DNA of 64,000 nt from Gibbula magus (Eukaryota; Mollusca; Gastropoda; Trochida; Trochidae), in assembly GCA_936450465.1 (NCBI GenBank), contig OW388296.1, positions 36,980,023 to 37,044,022 of the forward strand. The letters are read 5' to 3'. Positions within the stretch are counted from its first letter, which is position 1. Every line of letters begins with the position of its first letter. The notes beneath the pieces were generated by a model. The model saw only the letters and a program-made list of their open reading frames with translations. It was not told the origin of the DNA and did no database searches. Shown here in pieces: positions 11,227 through 23,498 of the stretch. The translations under genes were made by a program, and so were the position numbers.

Positions 11227-14200
11227 CTTGCATAATCTAAATTTTGGTATCTGCCAGTTTCTACCGCTCAGTTATGGGAGCTAAGTCTAACTCAGGGGTG
11301 TGTTGAGATGTGTTTATTGTCCTTTACTTTGTTGGCTACTTACCGTTTTCATCTTCACCGGCATCTGCTAATCTTTCAATCGTTGCTCATATGCGTTAAA
11401 CTGTTTACACATGACATCATACTTACCCGATTATTATTTTTATTGATACAAACACAAAATGGGTAAACACTGCCGATCATTTGGCATACTCTGTTCGAAC
11501 TCTCCCAGGAAATCACCGAAATTTACCAGAACTCACAGTAATGTTTATACATATTCTGCTGTCATCCATTTCCCCAATTATACTTAAAACTGCAGATGCT
11601 AATTACAAATGTTATAACTAATATTATTTCCTAATATTGATATTTAATATTATATCCTAAATATTGTGAACAAGATATTTCATGCTTCACTGATTCATTT
11701 CAATAAGGCAATTCATTAGAATTTGACTAAACTTATTATTTTCATGAAAATCCATAACAATAAGAAAAGTATCATGATTTATATCAATTGAAATAATAAG
11801 TTCAAATAGTAACGCCGAAATTTAAAATCCTAAAACAATCATACATCACTACAACCACTACCATAATTCGTAATCAAATTGGTCTTGTACGAACAGTGAT
11901 ATAAATTTTAATGGAATAAAATAAAATCATAATAACTAAGTTTCACATCAATGAAACATATTAAATGATCAGAATAAAATTTTCTATCCAATGAGGTATC
12001 TTACATGATGTTAGATAGGGGCTGTGATACCGTAAAATTTAAAATAACGTCACTACATAGTATACATATTAACTGTTTAATGAGTTTTTCATAATCAAAC
12101 TAGTCTAAGGGTAGCAAGGAATATTTGCACCACTATCAAAGGGTACCTGAATGGAAGATAATTCAATGTCCTATCCAATGAGGTATCTTAAATGATGTTT
12201 GATAGGGGATGTGATACCGTAAAATGCAAAATAACCTCACTAGGTATTATACATATTAACTGTTAAATGAGTTTTTCACAATCAAACTAGTAAAACAGTA
12301 CCAAGGAATATTTACACCACCAGTTAAGGTACATAAATGAAAGACAATTCAATTTCCTATCCAATGAGGTATGTTACGTGATGTTTGATAGTGGCTGTGA
12401 TACCGTAAAATTTAAAAATAAGGTCACTAAGTAGTATACATATTAACTGTTTAATGAGTTTTTCACAATCAAACTAGTAAAACAGTACAAAGGAATACTT
12501 GCAAAACCAGTTAATTGTACATAAATGAAAGATAATTAAATTTCCTATCCAATGAGGTATTTTACATGATGTTTGATAGGGGCTGTGATACCGTAAAATT
12601 TGAAATAACGTCACTACGTAGTATACATATCAATTTTTAATGAGGTTTTCACAATCACACTAGTCTTAGGGTAACAAGGAATATTTGCACCACCATTTAA
12701 TGGTTCGCAAATGAAAGATAATTAAATGTCCTTTTCAATGAGGTATCTTACATGATGTTTGATAGGGGATGTGAAAATGCAAAATGCAAAATAACGTCAC
12801 TAGGTAGCTTAAATATTAACTGTTTAATGAGTTTTTCACAATCAAACTAGTAAAACAGTACCAAGGAACAATTGCACCACCAGTTAAGGTACACAAATGA
12901 AAGATAATTCAATTTCATATCCAATGAGGTATGTTACGTGATGTTTGATAGTTGCTGTGATACCGTAAATTTTAAAATAACGTCACTATGTAGTATACAT
13001 ATTAACTGTTTAATGAGTTTTTCACAATCAAACCAGTCTAAGGGTAGCAAGGAATATTTGCATCTCTATCCCAGCGTACCCGAATGGCAGATAATTCAAT
13101 GTCCTATCCAATGAGGTATATTACATGATGTTTGATAGGCGATGTGATCCCATAAAATTTAAAATAACGTCACTAGGTAGTATACATATTAACTGTTTAA
13201 TGAGTTTTCGACCATTTAACTAGTCAAACAGTATCAATGAATATTTGCACCACCATCTAATGGTACGCTAATGAAAGATAATTCAATTTCCTATCCAATG
13301 AGGTATCATGTGATGTTTGATAGGGGATGTGATACCGTACATTTTAAAATAACGTCAGTATGTAGTATACATATTAACTGTTTAATGAGTTTTTCACAAT
13401 CAAACTAGTCTAAGGGTACTAAGGAATATTTGCACCACCATCTAAGGGTACCCAAATGAAAGATAATTAAATGTCCTATTCAATGAGGTATCTTACATCA
13501 TTTTTGATAGTGGATGTGAAAATGCAAAATGCAAAATAACCTCACTAGGTAGTTTAAATATTAACTGTTTAATGAGTGTTTCACAATCAAACTAGTAAAA
13601 CAGTACCAAGGAACATTTGCACGACCAGTTAAGGTATATAAATGAAAGATAATTCAATTTCCTATCCAATGAGTTATGTTACGTGATGTTTGATAGTGGC
13701 TGTGATACCGTAAATTTTAAAATAACGTCACTATGTAGTATACATATTAACTGTTTACTGAGTTTTAAACAATCAAACTAGTCTAACGGTACCAAGGAAC
13801 ATTTGCATGACCAGTAAAGGTACATAAATGAAAGATAATTCAATTTACTATCCATTGAGGTATCCTGTGATGTTTGATAGGGGATGTGACAGCGTAAAAT
13901 GCAAAATAACGTCACTAGGTAGTACACATATTAACTGTTTAATAAGTTTTCACAATCAAACTAGTCTAAGGGTAGCAAGGAATATTTGCACCACTATCTA
14001 AGGGTACCCGAATGGAAGATAATTCAATGTCCTATCCAATGAGGTATCTTACATGATGTTTGATAGGGGATATGATACCGTAAAATGCAAAATAACGTCA
14101 CTTGGTAGTACACATATTAACTATTTAATGAGTTTTTCACAATCACACTAGTCTAAGGGTACCAAGGAATATTTGCACCACAAATTAATGGTTCGCAAAT

Positions 14201-14631
14201 GAAAAATAATTCAATTTCCTATCCAATGAGGTATCTTACATGATGTTTGATAGGTGATGTGATACCGTAAAATGCAAAATAACGTCACTAAGTAGTATAC
14301 AAATTAACTTTTTAATGAGTTTTTAACAATCAAAGTAGTCTAAGGGTTCCAAGGAATATTTGCACCACCATCTGAGGGTACCCGGATGGAAGATAATTCA
14401 ATGTCCTATCCAATGAGGTATCTTACATGATGTTTGATAGGGGATGTGATACCGTAAAATGCAAAATAACGTCACTAGGTAGTATACATATTAACTGTTT
14501 AATGAGTTTTCGACCATTTAACTAGTCAAACAGTATGCTTGAATGAATGGTTAAGCTATCTTATCGTGTTTAAGACGGCATGCCGTCGAAAATCAAGGAC
14601 GGAAAGCAGACGTGTCCCTGACTGTTTACGT
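11227..14631 (+). repeat. Composite tandem unit 4 (~14 satellite monomers)
   Basis: 3405 bp, about eleven monomers longer than unit 2. It contains divergent monomer types, for example one with a duplicated 'aaaatgc' (12775-12790 and 13516-13530). The right-block palindrome is at 14574-14587. The order of variant monomers recurs in unit 5, so units 4 and 5 are themselves a recent duplication. Confidence 0.85.
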
Positions 14632-17590
14632 CTTGCATAATCTAAATTTTGGTATCTGCCAGTTTCTACCGCTCAGTTATGGGAGCTAAGTCTAACTCAG
14701 GGGTGTGTTGAGATGTGTTTATTGTCCTTTACTTTGTTGGCTACTTACCGTTTTCATCTTCACCAGCATCTGCTAATCTTTCAATCGTTGCTCATATGCG
14801 TGAAACTGTTTACACATGACATCATACTTACCCGATTATTATTTTTATTGATACAAACACAAAATGGGTAAACACTGCCGATCATTTGGCATACTCTGTT
14901 CGAACTCTCCCAGGAAATCACCGAAATTTACCAGAACTCACAGTAATGTTTATACATATTCTGCTGTCATCCATTTCCCCAATTATACTTAAAACTGCAG
15001 ATGCTAATTACAAATGTTATAACTAATATTATTTCCTAATATTGATATTTAATATTATATCCTAAATATTGTGAACAAGATATTTCATGCTTCACTGATT
15101 CATTTCAATAAGGCAATTCATTAGAATTTGACTAAACTTATTATTTTCATGAAAATCCATAACAATAAGAAAAGTATCATGATTTATATCAATTGAAATA
15201 ATAAGTTCAAATAGTAACGCCGAAATTAAAAAAATACTAAAACAATCATACATCACTACAACCACTACCATAATTCGTAATCAAATTGGTCTTGTACGAA
15301 CAGTGATATAAATTTTAATGGAATAAAATCAAATCATAATAACTAAGTTTCACATCAATGAAACATATTAAATGATCAGAATAAAATTTGCTATCCAATG
15401 AGGTATCTTACATGATGTTTGATAGGGGCTGTGATACCGTAAAATTTAAAATAACGTCACTACATAGTATACATATTAACTGTTTAATGAGTTTTTCATA
15501 ATCAAACTAGTCTAAGGGTAGCAAGGAATATTTGCACCACTATCAAAGGGTACCTGAATGGAAGATAATTCAATGTCCTATCCAATGAGGTATCTTACAT
15601 GATGTTTGATAGGGGATGTGATACCGTAAAATGCAAAATAACCTCACTAGGTATTATACATATTAACTGTTTAATGAGTTTTTCACAATCAAACTAGTAA
15701 AACAGTACCAAGGAATATTTGCACCACCAGTTAAGGTACATAAATGAAAGACAATTCAATTTCCTATCCAATGAGGTATGTTACGTGATGTTTGATAGTG
15801 GCTGTGATACCGTAAATTTTAAAATAACGTCACTATGTAGTAAACATATTAACTGTTTACTGAGTTTTAAACAATCAAACTAGTCTAACGGTACAAAGGA
15901 ATACTTGCAAAACCAGTTAATTGTACATAAATGAAAGATAATTAAATTTCCTATCCAATGAGGTATTTTACATGATGTTTGATAGGGGCTGTGATACCGT
16001 AAAATTTGAAATAACGTCACTACGTAGTATACATATCAATTTTTAATGAGTTTTTCATAATCACACTAGTCTAAGGGTAACAAGGAATATTTGCACCACC
16101 ATTTAATGGTTCGCAAATGAAAGATAATTAAATGTCCTATTCAATGAGGTATCTTACATGATGTTTGATAGGGGATGTGAAAATGCAAAATGCAAAATAA
16201 CGTCACTAGGTAGCTTAAATATTAACTGTTTAATGAGTTTTTCACAATCAAACTAGTAAAACAGTACCAAGGAACAATTGCACCACCAGTTAAGGTACAC
16301 AAATGAAAGATAATTCAATTTCATATCCAATGAGGTATGTTACGTGATGTTTGATAGTTGCTGTGATACCGTAAATTTTAAAATAACGTCACTATGTAGT
16401 ATACATATTAACTGTTTAATAAGTTTTTCACAATCAAACTAGTCTAAGGGTAGCAAGGAATATTTGCATCTCTATCTAAGCATACCCGAATGGCAGATAA
16501 TTCAATGTCCTATCCAATGAGGTATATTACATGATGTTTGATAGGGGATGTGATCCCATAAAATTTAAAATAACGTCACTAGGTAGTATACATATTAACT
16601 GTTTAATGAGTTTTCGACCATTTAACTAGTCAAACAGTATCAATGAATATTTGCACCACCATCTAATGGTACGCTAATGAAAGATAATTCAATTTCCTAT
16701 CCAATGAGGTATCATGTGATGTTTGATAGGGGATGTGATACCGTACATTTTAAAATAACGTCAGTATGTAGTATACATATTAACTGTTTAATGAGTTTTT
16801 CACAATCAAACTAGTCTAAGGGTACTAAGGAATATTTGCACCACCATCTAAGGGTACCCAAATGAAAGATAATTAAATGTCCTATTCAATGAGGTATCTT
16901 ACATGATTTTTGATAGTGGATGTGAAAATGCAAAATGCAAAATAACCTCACTAGGTAGTTTAAATATTAACTGTTTAATGAGTGTTTCACAATCAAACCA
17001 GTAAAACAGTACCAAGGAACATTTGCACGACCAGTTTAGGTATATAAATGAAAGATAATTCAATTTCCTATCCAATGAGTTATGTTACGTGATGTTTGAT
17101 AGTGGCTTTGATACCGTAAATTTTAAAATAACGTCACTATGTAGTATACATATTAACTGTTTACTGAGTTTTAAACAATCAAACTAGTGTAACGGTACCA
17201 AGGAACATTTGCATGACCAGTAAAGGTACATAAATGAAAGATAATTCAATTTACTATCCATTGAGGTATCCTGTGATGTTTGATAGGGGATGTGACAGCG
17301 TAAAATGCAAAATAACGTCACTAGGTAATATACATATTAACTGTTTAATAAGTTTTTCACAATCAAACTAGTCTAAGGGTACCAAGGAATATTTGCACCA
17401 CCATCTAATGGTACGCAAATGAAAGATAATTCAATTTCCTATGCAATGAGGTATCTTACTTGATTTTTGATAGGGGATGTGAAAATGCAAAATGCAAAAT
17501 AACGTCACTAGGTAGTATAAATATTAACTGTTTAATGAGTTTTTCACAATCAAACTAGTAAAACAGTACCAAGGAACATTTGCACCACCA
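14632..17590 (+). repeat. Composite tandem unit 5, cut by a LINE
   Basis: The left block plus at least 12 monomers follow the same variant order as unit 4. The last monomer is broken at about 17590, where the (GTGA)n tail of the minus-strand LINE starts. The right block with its palindrome is missing. Confidence 0.85.
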
Positions 17591-17879
17591 GTGAGTGAGT
17601 GAGTGAGTTATTGTTTAACGCCGCTTCGGCAGTATTGCAGCCATTAGCGGCGAGATATTTAATTTATTTGCCTAATTTAAAAAAGAAAATTGCAATTGAA
17701 AAACAGAATACGGCACGAAACATCAGCGTATTATCACAAGTTGAATAAAAGCTGATAATGAAAAGTTAAAATTTACAATTTGTCAATAAGGTGTATAGCC
17801 TTTAGAAAATCTAAAACACGATGCTCACCGAAATGAGTAAAAACTTGACTGATTGAAATAGAAGGCTAAAAAGTTTCCC

Positions 17880-18128
17880 TGATATGTGCAGTGTCCCAAC
17901 ACTCACATAAAATATGTTTGATTGTGAGAGGACACTGACAGGGTATACATATCGGGGGATCTTCCCCCTTTAAAAGATATGAGTGAGTAAGATGAGAGTG
18001 TCCAATACGACATCGTCGTAGGACACAAGCTTCCTGCCGGGTAAAAGAGGATAGAGATTTGTATCCTAAATGAGGTTGAATAGTGTGAAGTTTGTTTTGA
18101 TGTTGTTGGTCCCATTGGGACTTCCAAC
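17880..18128 (-). pseudogene. LINE ORF2 Cys-rich end domain (copy C)
   Basis: The frame reads RCRIGHSHLTHSYLL, then GEDPPICIPCQCPLTIKHIL and CECWD. This is the terminal domain that follows RNase H in Jockey/I-type ORF2 proteins ('RxRiGHtxlTHsyLL.gedpP.C..C...ltvkHiL..C'). A single TAA near 18125 separates it from the RNase H frame. Both palindrome copies lack this domain because the palindrome centre lies upstream of it. Confidence 0.7.
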
Positions 18129-18129
18129 G

Positions 18130-18860
18130 TTATTTAATGTAAGATTTAATAGCAGGTTTAGAATCCGTATATGGAACTTTAGTGGGAGAAAAATGTTTGA
18201 GGTTTAATGCTGATTTATCTACCGAGTCAGCTTTATTATTACCTCTTATACCCATATGGCTAGGAAGCCAGCAGAAGACGATGTCGCATTGGAGACAAGA
18301 ATTATGAAGTAATAAGATATCCCTGATAATTTGGTGATCACTCTTACAGTTTTTAATTGCTTGTAGGCAAGAAAGTGAATCAGAAAAAATAATGTAATTA
18401 TTTGGAGTTGAGTTTTTAATGTGATGGACGGCCTTAAGGATGGCCTTAGCTTCTGCAGTAAAGATGCTGCTGCCATCATGCAGCCTTGAAGCATATGTTG
18501 TTGAAGGAGGGTCCATCCTTAGAACCGTCAGTGTAAATTGGTTTATAATCTGCGAAAAAATCACGTAATTAAAAAAATGCCTGTTGAAATATTAATTGGT
18601 CTGTATTTGCTTTTTTATGAGTAGATAGAGAGAGGTTGACAAGGGGCCTGACCACCTGCCATGGCGGAGTAGCAAGCAAACCGTGCTCTGCTATTTTTGA
18701 GAGGTCGATATCAGAATCTTCAACATGTTGTTGAAGTCTGATACCGAGTGGTGGAATTGCTTTAGGTTTTGAGTTATACAACTGCTGGTATTCAGGATTG
18801 AATACGCAGTTGTATGCAGGATTTGAAGGGTTTGATTCTAATTTGGTTATATATTGAAGT
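18130..18860 (-). pseudogene. LINE connection region and RNase H (copy C)
   Basis: From 18860 downwards the frame reads the post-RT region (NPAYNCVFNPEYQQL, HVEDSDIDLS, STHKKANTDQ). A TAA at 18569-18571 is followed by RNase H: TYASRLHDGSS, FTAEAKAIL (Glu), IIFSDSLSCLQAI (Asp), CWLPSHMGIRGNNKAD (His and Asp). RNase H removes the RNA strand after first-strand synthesis. Compared with the palindrome copies, about 27 bp just after the first catalytic Asp region is missing. The TAA occupies the same position in all three copies of this family in the window. Confidence 0.7.
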
Positions 18861-18861
18861 G

Positions 18862-20127
18862 CTAGCTTGATGCGCCGATCTTCAAGAGATGGCTCATCAG
18901 CTTCAACAAAAGGCTTTCAACAGGTGAAGTTCTGAAGGCCCCAAGACAAAGCCTGAGACCCTGATGGTGGATTGTACCTAGCATTTTGATATATGAGGGG
19001 CGGGCAGATCCATATATTATGGATCCATAATCAAGTTTGGAGCGGATGAGTGATCGATAGAGATGAAGAAGAGTTTCTTCATCACCACCCCATTTATTAT
19101 TTGAAACAACCTTTAAAAGGTCTAATGCCTTTAAGCATTTAGCTTTTAGATTTTTAAGATGAGGAATAAAAGAAAGTTTACTGTCAAAAGTGAGAACAAG
19201 AAACTTGGCCTCAGGAACGACTTTAATTGGAGTTTTATCAAGGAATAATTCTGGATCTTGTTGCATTTTGCGCATATTGCAAAAATGCACACAAGATGTT
19301 TTAGCTTTTGAAAATTTAAAGCCGTTTTCCAACGACCATTTGTGTATTTTATTGAGGCAGCGCTGTAATTGGCGTTCAATTGATGGCATAGTTTTACCTC
19401 TGCAGGAAATTCCAAAATCGTCAACAAAAAGTGAACCATCTGTATGGTCATTTAAGACTTTAGCCAAGCTGTTAATTTTAATGCTAAATAATGTGACAGA
19501 TAAAATGCTACCTTGTGGGACACCAATTTCTTGATCAAAGAAATCAGAAAGGGTGGAACCCACTCGCACTTTAAATTGGCGGTCATGTAAAAACTTAGAT
19601 ATAAAATGAGGCATACGACCTCGAAAGCCAAATTCAAATAAATCTTTTAGGATGCCATGCTTCCATGTAGTGTCGTAAGCTTTTTCTAAATCGAAAAAGA
19701 TAGACACAGCATGTTGTTTATTAATAAATGCACCGCGAATAAATGATTCTAAACGAACAAGATGATTAGTGGTACTGCGTTGTCTGCGGAAACCACATTG
19801 AATATCAGTTAGTAGTTTATTAGTTTCCAAGTACCAAACTAGACGATCATTGATCATCCGTTCCATAGTTTTACATACGCATCTTGTTAAGGCTATAGGA
19901 CGGTAGTTGGAAGGGTCTGTATGATCCTTCCCAGGTTTTGGGATTGGCACAATAGTAGCATTGTGCCAACAAGATGGAAAATCACCTGTTTCCCATATAT
20001 GATTAAATACCTGAAGTAGAACCTCAAGGCAAGGTTCCGGTAAATGTTTAAGAAGCTGATAATGGATTTCATCAGGGCCGGTTGCTGTATCATGAGCTTT
20101 AGAAAGTGCAGTTTTGAGCTCTGACAA
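18862..20127 (-). pseudogene. LINE reverse transcriptase domain (copy C)
   Basis: A 421-codon open frame covering the RT fingers, palm and thumb. Visible blocks are TGPDEIHYQLLKHLP (domain 0/1), PIPKPGKDHTDPSNYRPIAL, QCGFRRQRSTTNHLVRL, FFDLEKAYDTTW (motif A), GVPQGSILSVTLF (motif B), GSLFVDDFGI (motif C, Val in place of the usual Ala) and ECKFLV/LTFDSKLSF-like motifs D/E. The enzyme would copy the LINE RNA at a nicked target. The frame ends through a 1-bp deletion near 18910, where 'ESLYVEADEP' in the other copies is lost. At the upstream end it is out of frame with the linker near 20140. It is the most complete RT of this family here. Confidence 0.85.
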
Positions 20128-20390
20128 GGAGAAGTGTTCATTATAATCTTCTCCATTGTCAGATTTGAAATTAATTGGTCGTTTTCCTGCACCTTTTGGT
20201 ACTTTTGGAAAGCAGGGACATAATTTGAGGATGAAGAATTTTTAGAGATTGTTACAGCCAACTTATTGGCAATGTCAGATTTTGATCATTGACCTTTAGA
20301 TGTTTTATTGTAGATTTGGAACCTTTGCCTTTAATTCTACTAATCATATTCCAGACTTTGCTTATAGGTGTTCTGGAATTGATCTTAGAG

Positions 20391-22210
20391 ACATATTCTG
20401 CTGTCATCCATTTCCCCAATTATACTTAAAACTGCAGATGCTAATTACAAATGTTATTACTAATATTATTTCCTAATATTGATATTTAATATTATATCCT
20501 AAATATTGTGAACAAGATATTTCATGCTTCACTGACTCATTTCAATAAGGCAATTCATTAGAATTTGACTAAACTTATTATTTTCATGAAAATCCATAAC
20601 AATAAGAAAAGTATCATGATTTATATCAATTGAAATAATAAGTTCAAATAGTAACGCCGAAATTAAAAATCCTAAAACAATCATACATCACTACAACCAC
20701 TACCATAATTCGTAATCAAATTGGTCTCGTACGAACAGTGATATACATTGTAATGGAATAAAATAAAATCATAATAACTAAGTTTCACATCAATGAAACA
20801 TATTAAACGATCAGAATAAAATACACAAAGAAAGAAAGCCAAATACGCACATACGAATTAAGTTTTGATTACGAACTTGTCACAATACACCGAGGCTTCG
20901 CTTAGTTTAGGATTCGTTCTGACTTACAAACGAAATATCGTTACGAAAATCAATGTAATTACTACTAATAAATTTAATTTAATAATTGAAGATACTTCAA
21001 TGTCCTATCCAATGAGGTATCTTACATGATGTTTGATAGGAGCTGTGATACCGTAAAATGCAAAATAACGTCACTATGTAGTATACATATTAACTGTTTA
21101 ATGAGTTTTTCATAATCAAACTAGTTTAAAGGTACCAAGGAATATTTTCAAAACTATCTAAGGGTACCCGAATGGAAGATAATTCAATGTCCTATCCAAT
21201 GAGGTATCTTACATGATGTTTGATAGGGGATGTGATACCGTAAAATGCAAAATAACGTCACTAGGTCGTATACATATTAACTGTTTAATGTGTTTTTCAC
21301 AATCAAACTAGTAAAACAGTACCAAGGAACATTTGCACCACCAGTTAAGGTACATAAATGAAAGATAATTCAATTTCCTATCCAATTAGGTATGTTACGT
21401 GATGTTTGATAGTGGCTGTGATACCGTAAATTTTAAAACATCGTCACTAGGTAGTATACATATTAACTGTTTAATTAGTTTTTCACAATCACACTAGTCT
21501 AAGGGTACCAATCAATATTTGCACCACCATCTAAGTGTATCCAAATGAAAGATAATTAAATGTCCTATTCAATGAGGTATCTTACATGATTTTTGATAGG
21601 GGATGTGAAACCGCAAAATGAAAAATAACCTCACTAGGTATTATACATATTAACTGATTAATGTGTTTTTCACAATCAAACTAGTAAAACAGAACCAAGG
21701 AATATTTGCACCACCAGTTAAGGTACATAAATGCAAGATAATTCAATATCATATCCAATGAGGTATGTTACTTGATGTTTGATAGTTGCTGTGATACCGT
21801 AAATTTTAAAATAACGTCACTATGTAGTATACATATTAACTGTTTAATGAGTTTTTCACAATCAAACTAATCTAAGGGTACCAAGGAATATTTGCACAAC
21901 TATCTAAGCTTACCCGAATGGAAGATAATTCAATGTCCTATGCAATGAGGTATCTTACATGATGTTTGATAGGGGATGTGATACCGTAAAATGCAAAATA
22001 ACGTCACTATGTAGTATACATATTAACTGTTTAATTAGTTTTTCATTATCAAACTAGTAAAACAGTACCAAAGAATATTTGCAGCACCATTTAAGGGTAC
22101 ATAAATGAAAGATAATTCAATTTCCTATCCAATGAGGTATCTAACGTGATGTTTGATAGGGGCTGTGATACCGTAACATTTAAAATAACGTCACTAGGTA
22201 GTATACATAT
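20391..22210 (+). repeat. Composite repeat resumes: partial left block plus ~7 monomers
   Basis: It starts in mid left block ('acatattctgctgtcatcc') and includes a version of the 200-bp segment otherwise found only in unit 1 (here 20822-21000). About seven monomers then begin near 21006, at roughly 187-bp spacing. The array stops abruptly at about 22210 within a monomer, without a right block. It is therefore an older-type unit, truncated at both ends. Confidence 0.8.
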
Positions 22211-23164
22211 TACCCGCTTTGTGCTTCGAAATAATTACACAACAAGTCGTAGGAGATATACATTTTAATATTATTATTTTGGCAACCATTGGGGGTTGGT
22301 TCGATAGGTATAGTAATATGAAAGGTTTGAATGAGGAGGTAACCGCAACCCAGTGCCCTGGAGTTCGTGGAATAGTAGGTGCTAAGGCGGGGTTACCTCC
22401 CCTATGAGTTGGGGGCAAGAGTCCAAATGAGGTTTCGAATGAGTTGTGGATATTAAGGATGAAGAAACCGAGAGCCCCCAAGGAATGTAAGTAGGTAAAA
22501 AGTATGTACATGAAGGTAAGTAAAGATAGGTTAATTAAAATATATACATGAATGATGAAAAGTAATATGATGTTTAGATAAAGTAATGAATAGAAGATAC
22601 TTGAGATATATGCATATGGACAGTTAGGAATAAAATAGCTCTAATACAACTCTAACATATATACATGAATGATTGATGAAAAGTATGCTTTAGTGATATG
22701 ATGTTAGATAAAATAAAGGAGGGATGATGTAAAGTAGAGACTACTTTAGGTATATAAATATGGACGGCCATAACAATAATATATATATATAATAATGCTC
22801 TAACAAGGTACATTAAATAATAGATACGTGTTACATTGCAGGTGATACAAAGGAGTGGGACAAGAAAGATAGTCCAATCTGAAGCCACAACTTAATACGT
22901 GAAGAAAGCATAGTCAACAGTCCATGATTCACAATTTTTTTATATTTTTTTATAATACTTGCCGCAGCAATACTTGTTACACACGATTGGATATAAGAGT
23001 CCACGGAAGATATAAGTATACTACACGCTGTGATATTTGGGTACCCATAACAAGTCTGTAGAGTAGATGGATGCGTTAACGTCAACTCACACAGCTATTG
23101 GTAAAGTCCATAAAAACCTGCATGCATACATAGGCGCCGGATATGAGTTCGTGAGGAAAATAAA
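22211..23164. other. Unassigned sequence next to YR retroelement
   Basis: About 950 bp lie between the satellite and the minisatellite at 23165. It contains a strong hairpin (22335-22400) and a TA-rich patch near 22780. It may be the 3' part of the Ngaro-like element, but no tyrosine recombinase motif is visible. Confidence 0.4.
22335..22400. repeat. 10-bp stem hairpin (GGAGGTAACC)
   Basis: GGAGGTAACC at 22335-22344 and its exact reverse complement at 22391-22400. The stem extends inward by GC with a two-base bulge, and the loop is about 46 nt. It lies downstream of the Ngaro-like RT/RNase H and could be a structured element end. Confidence 0.6.
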
Positions 23165-23480
23165 ACGGTCCGTGCTGACGCACGAGGGGCACAGTGTCTA
23201 TAAAATGTCACAGATTCACCCAGACTGGATATAGTGGAAACAGTGTCCAGATCACGCACTAGGTGCACACAAGCTGGATATTAGAGTCAGTGATTATGCA
23301 CTAGGGGCGCAGTGTCTATAAGCGATGACATCACAAATTCACGCAGATGGATATTAGAGTCCATGATAGATAGCAGTCTATGAGGGCCCAGTGTCTATAT
23401 TGGTAGCTTCACAGATTCACACATACCGGTAGCTCCACCGATTCACACAGCCTGGATATTAGAGTCCATAATGATAACTA
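23165..23480. repeat. Degenerate minisatellite, ~80-95 bp period
   Basis: The words 'cagtgtctata', 'cacagattcac' and 'ggatattagagtc' recur three to four times in the same order with variable spacing. An outlying 'gattggatataagagtcca' lies at 22984. This is an old tandem repeat, probably non-coding 3' sequence of the adjacent retroelement. Confidence 0.6.
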
Positions 23481-23498
23481 GAAACAACGAGAATGACA

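Larger units (their letters stand above)
17591..20390 (-). mobile_element. RNase H-bearing LINE, 5'-truncated copy C
   Basis: A 2.8-kb minus-strand insertion of the same family as the two palindrome copies. From its 5' side (high coordinates) it holds the linker after the endonuclease (20128-20390, reading SKVWNMISRIKGKGSKS), the RT (18862-20127), the thumb/connection (18569-18860), RNase H (18130-18564), a Cys-rich end domain (17880-18128) and a 3' UTR. The 3' end is a GGCGTTAAAC-like sequence plus a (TCAC)n tail at 17591-17607. It keeps the linker that both palindrome copies lack. ORF1 and endonuclease are absent. The flanks are different parts of the composite repeat, so a simple insertion with short target duplication is not seen. 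Confidence 0.85.

Noticed and set aside
7534..17590. The regular 187-bp repeat as a CRISPR array
   Set aside because: The whole period is conserved with no short repeat/variable spacer pattern, and the genome is eukaryotic; it is a satellite.
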